64,000 nucleotides of DNA. Origin: Sphingobium sp. Cam5-1 (GTDB lineage Bacteria > Pseudomonadota > Alphaproteobacteria > Sphingomonadales > Sphingomonadaceae). Under the pieces are notes generated by a model. That model did no database searches and was not told the DNA's origin. It was given only the letters and a program-made list of their open reading frames with translations. Shown here in pieces: positions 59,153-64,000 of this stretch. Numbering within the stretch: position 1 is the first letter of the stretch; every line of letters begins with the position of its first letter. Both the position numbers and the translations under genes were made by a program. The stretch spans positions 737,501-801,500 of the forward strand of contig NZ_CP065139.1 of the NCBI RefSeq assembly GCF_015693305.1. Reading direction: 5' to 3'.

Positions 59153-59581
59153 ATGATGGTCATGAAAGCCAGCGACATCATGACGCTAGGAACGGCCAGC
59201 ACCACAGCGGACGCTTCTCTGGCTGAAGCAATCCGATGCATGAGCGATCACCGCATCAGTGCGCTTCCCGTGCTTGATCGGGAAGGCCGCTTGCAGGGCA
59301 TTGTCTCGGAAGGTGATTTCTTCAGGCCGGATCGCGGGTTGTTCCGGCTCGATGCTCTGGTCAAAGCCGAAAGCGCGGAACGCGCACATCTGCTCAGTTC
59401 CAAAACAGTTTCGGACATCATGTCCGTGCCGCCGGTCAGCGTGGATGGAGACGCGTCGTTGGAAGAGACAGTGGGCATCATGGCGCAGCATGGGGTGAAA
59501 CGGCTCCCCGTCATGTCGCACGGCAAGCTGGTCGGATTGATCAGCCGCGCCGACATTCTGCGATTCCTGGCGGATAGATGA
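59153..59581 (+). CDS. CBS-domain pair protein, second copy
   Basis: A 142-residue CBS pair: IMTLGTASTTADASLAEAIRCMSDHRISALPVLD and IMSVPPVSVDGDASLEETVGIMAQHGVKRLPVM in pieces. Similar to the protein at 54373. Probably an adenylate-sensing regulator. ATG 59153 follows AAAGGAAGAAGG; ATG 59156 is equally possible. It ends before an imperfect hairpin between convergent genes. Confidence 0.88.
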   Translation: MMVMKASDIMTLGTASTTADASLAEAIRCMSDHRISALPVLDREGRLQGIVSEGDFFRPDRGLFRLDALVKAESAERAHLLSSKTVSDIMSVPPVSVDGDASLEETVGIMAQHGVKRLPVMSHGKLVGLISRADILRFLADR

Positions 59582-59588
59582 TCTTACA

Positions 59589-59632
59589 GCATTTTCGAGG
59601 CAGATGATGCCGTCTGCTGGCTCGGAAAATGC
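59589..59632. terminator. Imperfect hairpin between convergent genes
   Basis: GCATTTTCGAG (59589-59599) pairs with CTCGGAAAATGC (59621-59632) with one bulge; an inner GCAGA/TCTGC stem extends it. It lies between the CBS gene and the convergent PRPP synthetase gene. Confidence 0.55.
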
Positions 59633-59646
59633 GGGAAACAGAAGAC

Positions 59647-60531
59647 TTAGACCAGCCCGTTGTCGCGCAACGCGGCGCCGATCAGGGGCGCGAGATGGGC
59701 CTTGTTCGTAGGTCCATCAATACTGTCGCTGCTGAAGATGGGTGCGATGCCCTCTGCCTTCATGATCGCAAGATCATCGGCGCTCGCCAGGCAATGTGTC
59801 ACGATCGCTTCAACCGATGTCGCGCCTGTGTCGTGCAGAAGCCGCGCCGCCTCGATCAACGTCCGCCCGCTGGCAATCATGTCGTCCACCAATAGGGCAC
59901 GGCGGCCACGAACCTTTTCGATATCGGGGATGGCAAGCCTGACCTGCCTGTCGCCCAGCCTTTGCTTGGTCGCCACCAGCGTGCTGAGGCCCAGCGGTGC
60001 TGCGATAGCTTCGGTCCACTGACGGGATTCACTGTCCGGCCCGATGATGACGGGATCATCCCGCGCGTCGATCAGGGTAGCGAGAAGCGGCGCGGCAGAT
60101 AGGCTGATCGCAGGAATGCCGGGAATGACCTCGCTCAGGGCGGCTATGCGATGGAGATGAGGGTCGACCGTCACCAGCCCGTCGAAATGGTCGGCTATCA
60201 GGCCGCCGATGACTTTCTGGCTGACGGCTTCTCCGGCGCGGAAGGCTTTGTCCTGCCGCATATAGGCAAGGTAGGGCGCGACCAGGATGACGCGTTCCGC
60301 GCCCTGATCGCGCGCCGCTGAGGCCGCCAGCAAAAGTTCGATGATCTTGTGGTCGGGATCGTTGAGGGAGCGATAGAAAATGGCGGTTTGGGCGGGTGTC
60401 GGTACACGGATCAGGCATTCCCGGTCGGGAAATCGGTGGACCTCGACGGCGATCGTCGGCGCGTCCAACAGTGACCCCAGCCTGCGGGCCGGTGCTATAC
60501 CATCATCGAACGCGAAAAGCACCGCGCTCAT
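59647..60531 (-). CDS. prs: Ribose-phosphate pyrophosphokinase (PRPP synthetase)
   Basis: A 294-residue PRPP synthetase homologue. Motifs: FPDRECLIRV, APYLAYMRQDKAFRAGE, VTVDPHLHR, IGPDSESRQW, and the PRPP-binding loop ALLVDDMIASGRTLIEAARLL. It makes PRPP from ribose-5-phosphate and ATP, or possibly a related reaction, since this short form clusters with AMP phosphorylases. Its ATG overlaps the stop of the phosphorylase gene. Last gene of an operon that starts beyond the window. Confidence 0.9.
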   Translation of the reverse strand: MSAVLFAFDDGIAPARRLGSLLDAPTIAVEVHRFPDRECLIRVPTPAQTAIFYRSLNDPDHKIIELLLAASAARDQGAERVILVAPYLAYMRQDKAFRAGEAVSQKVIGGLIADHFDGLVTVDPHLHRIAALSEVIPGIPAISLSAAPLLATLIDARDDPVIIGPDSESRQWTEAIAAPLGLSTLVATKQRLGDRQVRLAIPDIEKVRGRRALLVDDMIASGRTLIEAARLLHDTGATSVEAIVTHCLASADDLAIMKAEGIAPIFSSDSIDGPTNKAHLAPLIGAALRDNGLV

Positions 60532-62015
60532 CGAGCGACCTCATATCCTGAATCTTCCATCGCCAGATCGCGCGCGAAGCCAAGGCCGGTTCGCGACTGG
60601 GCATGGATACGGTAAAGCGCTTGCCCTTTGCGGACATCGCTGCCCACCTTGTGCAGCAGATCGATGCCCGCGCCCTTGTCCATCGGCGCACCGGCAAGCC
60701 GGGCGATGCGTGCGATGCGATGGCAATCAATCGCCTGCACTCGTCCGTCATGGGGGGCCTGAATCTCGTGAACATGCTCGCCCGGCGCATATTTGGCCGC
60801 CTGCCGCCCCTGCGCAGCGATCAGCCGTTCCATCGCCGCAAGTGCTTCGCCCGAGGCGAGCAGTTCCATCGCCCGTGCATAGCCTCTGCCACCTCGCAGC
60901 GCGGGATCGAAATCGAGCACTCGTCCGGCCAGAAACAGGGCATGTTCGCGAAGGTCCTGTGGAGCATCGCCGTCGTTGCGCAGCACAGCCATGACATCGC
61001 GTGCCTCAAGCACCGGGCCGACGCCGCGCCCGACAGGCTGCGATCCGTCCGTGGTCACGATATCGATCACGAGACCGATCTTGTCGGCGACATGTTCGAA
61101 CAGCTTGCGCAGCCGGACTGCATCATCCTGTGTACGGACCTTCGCGGTTGGGCCGACGGGTATGTCGAGCACCAGATGCGTGGAACCCGCCGCCAGTTTC
61201 TTGGACAGGATGGACGCGACCATCTGGTCGAACGTGTCGATCCGCAAGGGCCGCTCCACAGAGATCAGCACATCGTCCGCTGGCGACAGGTTCACCCGGC
61301 CGCCCCACGCCAGCACCGCCTTTTCCCGGGCGACGATAGCCCGCATGTCCGCCTCGCATATATCGACATTGGCGAGCACTTCCATCGTGTCGGCCGTGCC
61401 GGATGGGGAGGTGATCGCGCGTGACGAGGTTTTGGGCATGATGAGGCCGTGGGCCGCCACGATCGGTACGACGATCATCGATGTGCGGTTGCCCGGAATG
61501 CCGCCGATGCAGTGCTTGTCCACCACGAGCGGGGCTTTCCAGTCGAAACGGTTGCCGACATCGGCCATTGCGCGGGTGACCGCCAGCGTTTCCTGCGTGC
61601 TCATGAAGCTGGCGCAGGCGACCAGAAAAGCGCCGATTTCCATAGGCGAGTAGCGATGCGCGGCGATGTCCCGGATGATGGCTGAAATCTCGTCATCCTG
61701 CAGGGTGTCGCCGTCGATCTTGCGACGGACAAATTCCAGGCTGGCCGGGGGCATTGCCTGTGCGATCGCCACGGGCGAACCTTCGGGCAGGCCGAGCCGC
61801 CTGAACGCCTGCTCGCCCAGGCCAATTTCTCCCGGGTCCAGCAGGGCCGACTCATCGACGAGCGCCAGCGTCGCGAGGATTTCGGCACTGTCCCCGCTGA
61901 CCCGTATCTTGCGCAGCGCCTGAAATTGCTCCGCAGAATAGCCGTTGCTTTGGCGCAGGAGAAAGGCGGTGTTTTCCGGATAAGTGTCGATCGCCAGACG
62001 CTTGATCGTCAGCAT
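60528..62015 (-). CDS. AMP phosphorylase-type thymidine phosphorylase homologue
   Basis: A 495-residue nucleoside phosphorylase family II protein with an extra N-terminal domain of about 85 residues, the layout of AMP/NMP phosphorylases rather than standard thymidine phosphorylase. Motifs VDKHCIGGIPGNRTSMIVVPIVAAHGL in pieces, and SSRAITSPSGTADTMEVL. AMP phosphorylase converts NMP plus phosphate to ribose-1,5-bisphosphate and base. Neighbours are PRPP synthetase downstream and a quinone reductase upstream whose frame overlaps it by 164 nt. No RuBisCO or ribose-bisphosphate isomerase is seen. Confidence 0.85.
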   Translation of the reverse strand: MLTIKRLAIDTYPENTAFLLRQSNGYSAEQFQALRKIRVSGDSAEILATLALVDESALLDPGEIGLGEQAFRRLGLPEGSPVAIAQAMPPASLEFVRRKIDGDTLQDDEISAIIRDIAAHRYSPMEIGAFLVACASFMSTQETLAVTRAMADVGNRFDWKAPLVVDKHCIGGIPGNRTSMIVVPIVAAHGLIMPKTSSRAITSPSGTADTMEVLANVDICEADMRAIVAREKAVLAWGGRVNLSPADDVLISVERPLRIDTFDQMVASILSKKLAAGSTHLVLDIPVGPTAKVRTQDDAVRLRKLFEHVADKIGLVIDIVTTDGSQPVGRGVGPVLEARDVMAVLRNDGDAPQDLREHALFLAGRVLDFDPALRGGRGYARAMELLASGEALAAMERLIAAQGRQAAKYAPGEHVHEIQAPHDGRVQAIDCHRIARIARLAGAPMDKGAGIDLLHKVGSDVRKGQALYRIHAQSRTGLGFARDLAMEDSGYEVAR

Positions 62016-62730
62016 GGCCTGCCCACCTCATGTCGTTGCCGTTCGCCCATCGGGAATTTTCAGCTTCCGTCGCTCGTGCGCGGGGCAGGGGCGTTCCAAA
62101 AAGTTCCTCGGCCACGCGCGCACAGATGCTGGCGGCGCGGTCGCGGACCCGCTGGAGTTGGCCCTCGAAAAAGGCGGCATCCGCGCTCTCTATCACGTCC
62201 CCAATATGCAGCGCCTCGGATGATTGCATCGCAAAGGCGCGAAAGAGGTAGGTGCCCGAAAGCGCGCGAAGCGCCTCTGTCTGACCCTGGGCGTCAAGCC
62301 AGTCCTCTGAAGCCCCAGAGGTCGTGATAGCGCAGAGATGACCTTTGCCGAGCAGTCCTTCACCTGACTTGTCCTGAACCTGACGCACAGTCGTTCCCGC
62401 GCCCAGAACGCGATCGATATAGCCGACAAGCATGGCTGGCGGCATACCGAACCAGATCGGAAAGACGAAGACGACCACATTGGCGCCGCGCAATATGTCC
62501 AGTTCCGCCGTGACATCGGGAGACAGGTGGTAGCCCTTGCGATCAGGCCGCTCGCCATTCTTCAGCACCGGGTCAAAATTCATGGCGTACAGGTCGCGCA
62601 GGATAGACTGTTGCCCCGCAGCCTCCACAGCCTGGCAATAGGCATGGGCGATGGCGGCGTTGAAGCTGTGGGGATCGGGGTGCGCGAGCACCACTGCATG
62701 CCGGATATCAGAAGGCGCAGCACGGGGCAT
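61852..62730 (-). CDS. NAD(P)H dehydrogenase (quinone), flavodoxin fold, with extended C-terminus
   Basis: A 292-residue flavoprotein: VVLAHPDPHSFNAAIAHAYCQAV and VFVFPIWFGMPPAMLVGYIDRVL are NQO/MdaB-family FMN or FAD sites. It reduces quinones by two electrons. The conserved domain ends near residue 225; the remaining 65 or so residues lie mostly over the start of the phosphorylase gene in another frame and look non-native, suggesting a lost stop codon. ATG 62730 has GGAGG upstream; a GTG at 62748 is less likely. Confidence 0.8.
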   Translation of the reverse strand: MPRAAPSDIRHAVVLAHPDPHSFNAAIAHAYCQAVEAAGQQSILRDLYAMNFDPVLKNGERPDRKGYHLSPDVTAELDILRGANVVVFVFPIWFGMPPAMLVGYIDRVLGAGTTVRQVQDKSGEGLLGKGHLCAITTSGASEDWLDAQGQTEALRALSGTYLFRAFAMQSSEALHIGDVIESADAAFFEGQLQRVRDRAASICARVAEELFGTPLPRARATEAENSRWANGNDMRWAGHADDQASGDRHLSGKHRLSPAPKQRLFCGAISGAAQDTGQRGQCRNPRDAGARR

Positions 62731-62744
62731 CGGAACCTCCATCT

Positions 62745-64000
62745 TCACTTATGGCGATGTCTCGCCTCCTCATATTCATCAAGTATGCGCCGCATTTGAG
62801 CGAGGGCCTGGCGGCGTGCCCGCTCGTTCCTGATGCGGCCGAGATGCTGTTTGAGATGGGTGATAAAGTCGGCATAATCATTCTGCCAATCCGGCCCGCT
62901 CAGCTGTTCCATGTCCACGCGGCCTGTCTGGATGCGCTTCGCCTGCGTTCCCGGCTCAAGCGCGTAGACCTCGCCGATCTGCGGCGCGATGATATTTGTG
63001 GCGGGATCGTCTGCCTGAACTAGGGTCCGCAACGCTGCCACCGCTTCGGGTTCGCCATGATCCAGGAAAAGGCTGCCGGTTATCGGTCGGCGCGCGCTGA
63101 TCCAGCTGTGCAGTTCGTCGCGGTCGGCATGGGCGGAATAGCTGTCGATCCGCCGGATGCGCGCGCGTACGTTAACGTCCTCGCCGGAAATACGCACACG
63201 CTGCGCGCCGTCGAGCAGGACCCGGCCAAGCGTGCCCTTCGCCTGGAAACCCACGAACAGGACCGTCGATTCCCGCCGGAAGAGATTATGCTTCAGATGA
63301 TGGCGGATGCGGCCTGCCTCGCACATGCCCGATGCCGCCATGATGATCGCGCCCGACATGGTGTTGAGCCGAACGGATTCCGCGACATCCTCGACATAAT
63401 GGATCGAGGGGTGACGGAAAATATCTTCGCCGCCCGTGTCCTCCAGCTCCGAGGCATGAGCTGCGAACACCTTGGTCGCCCGGCTCGCGAGCGGCGAGTC
63501 CACGAAGATCGGGACGTTGGGAATCCGGTTCGCATCGGCCAGCTTGGCAAGGTCGAGGAGCATTTCCTGCGTCCGCTCGAGCGCAAAGCTGGGGATCACG
63601 AGGTTGCCGCCGCGGCTCAAGGCATCCTTGATCTCGGCCTCAAGTTGACTGCGGCGCTGCTCGATCGTGAATTTTTCCCGCGCGCGATCGCCATAGGTCG
63701 CTTCGCAGACGACATGATCGACGCCGGTCGGCGCTTGCGGGTCGGGATGGAAGGCTTTGTTGATCGGCCCGAGGTCTCCCGACATCAGCAGGCGCACGCC
63801 CGCTGCCTCGATTTCCACGGACGCCGCGCCCAATATGTGCCCCGCATTCCAGAAGCGGGCGCGAAATCCGGGCGCCGGATCGAACCAGTCGCTCAGCGAC
63901 ACTGGACGACTGAGCCGCCAGGCGTCCAGCGCATCTTCTTCGGTGTAGAGGGGCACAAACAGGTTCTCGCCCGCGCGGTCGCGGCGTCGGTTACGGCGGT
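62745..64000 (-). CDS. MBL-fold beta-CASP nuclease, 5' part beyond window
   Basis: The frame stays open to the window edge, so the N-terminal metal motif HxHxDH is missing. Visible parts: GHILGAASVEIEAAGVRLLMSGDLG, ATYGDRAREKF, the beta-CASP domain with IPSFALERTQEMLLDL and ASGMCEAGRIRHHLKHNL, and the final His of motif C in SYSAHADRDEL. This CPSF73/RNase J-like group processes RNA. It is the first visible gene of an operon with quinone reductase, phosphorylase and PRPP synthetase genes. The GTG at 63956 is not the true start. Confidence 0.88.
   Translation of the reverse strand, partial: RRNRRRDRAGENLFVPLYTEEDALDAWRLSRPVSLSDWFDPAPGFRARFWNAGHILGAASVEIEAAGVRLLMSGDLGPINKAFHPDPQAPTGVDHVVCEATYGDRAREKFTIEQRRSQLEAEIKDALSRGGNLVIPSFALERTQEMLLDLAKLADANRIPNVPIFVDSPLASRATKVFAAHASELEDTGGEDIFRHPSIHYVEDVAESVRLNTMSGAIIMAASGMCEAGRIRHHLKHNLFRRESTVLFVGFQAKGTLGRVLLDGAQRVRISGEDVNVRARIRRIDSYSAHADRDELHSWISARRPITGSLFLDHGEPEAVAALRTLVQADDPATNIIAPQIGEVYALEPGTQAKRIQTGRVDMEQLSGPDWQNDYADFITHLKQHLGRIRNERARRQALAQMRRILDEYEEARHRHK

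Overview
The window looks like part of a secondary replicon (large plasmid or chromid) of a sphingomonad alphaproteobacterium. Supporting signs are the high GC content, a parA-parB-repA backbone with parS-like palindromes and iterons at the left end, sphingomonad-type intergenic inverted repeats (several GTCACCCCGGACTTGATCC elements), and a FixLJ/FNR/cbb3 respiratory gene set typical of Alphaproteobacteria. No rRNA, tRNA, CRISPR array or intact insertion sequence was seen. The genus is an inference.

Layout. 1-4.5 kb: partition and replication (parA 3' end, parB, two parS-like sites, repA, an iteron field, a DUF1612-type DNA-binding protein). 4.7-13.3 kb: the chaperone HtpG, an NTF2-like protein, a KaiC-like double-domain ATPase coupled to a hybrid histidine kinase, a universal stress protein and an MgtC-like membrane protein. 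13.3-15.9 kb: a sulfide/persulfide detoxification module (persulfide dioxygenase-like MBL protein, BigR-type repressor, rhodanese, TauE exporter). 16-30.3 kb: low-oxygen respiration (hemN, ompW, a second universal stress protein, a soluble FixL, FixJ, an FNR/FnrN-type regulator, then ccoNOQP and ccoGHIS). 30.5-37.4 kb: O2-dependent ring-degradation genes (Baeyer-Villiger monooxygenase, KshA-like Rieske oxygenase, HsaA-like flavin monooxygenase, HsaC-like extradiol dioxygenase), an unknown protein, and a truncated haemoglobin coupled to a 38-residue membrane peptide. 37.5-40.4 kb: an ABC efflux system of the MacB/LolCD type. 40.5-64 kb: a stress/dormancy block (Hsp20, alcohol dehydrogenase, MgtA-like P-type ATPase, acyl-CoA synthetase/acetyltransferase, BON protein, membrane-bound FixL with FixJ, a split REC and LuxR pair, CBS proteins, an erythromycin esterase-like/hydrolase/phosphoribosyltransferase triplet, PfkB sugar kinase, PRPP synthetase, AMP-phosphorylase-like enzyme, quinone reductase, and a beta-CASP nuclease open at the window edge).

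How the parts fit. Two classes of candidate regulatory site recur. FNR boxes (TTGAY-N4-RTCAA and near matches) lie upstream of hemN/ompW, fnr itself, the Baeyer-Villiger gene, the extradiol/HsaA/Rieske operon, the unknown protein and the globin pair. A second motif, roughly CTAMGTAT-N-TTYCC with ATACC downstream in the best copies, lies mostly 50-110 bp upstream of start codons of ccoN, usp1, usp2, CBS1, a lipoprotein gene, mgtA, the Baeyer-Villiger gene and possibly fnr. It resembles known FixJ sites. The simplest reading is a FixLJ-to-FNR oxygen cascade that drives respiration, oxygenase-based catabolism and a stress set whose gene families closely match the DosR dormancy regulon of Mycobacterium tuberculosis. 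The gene content is read from the sequence. The regulon assignment and the DosR parallel are inference from motif position and known gene families.
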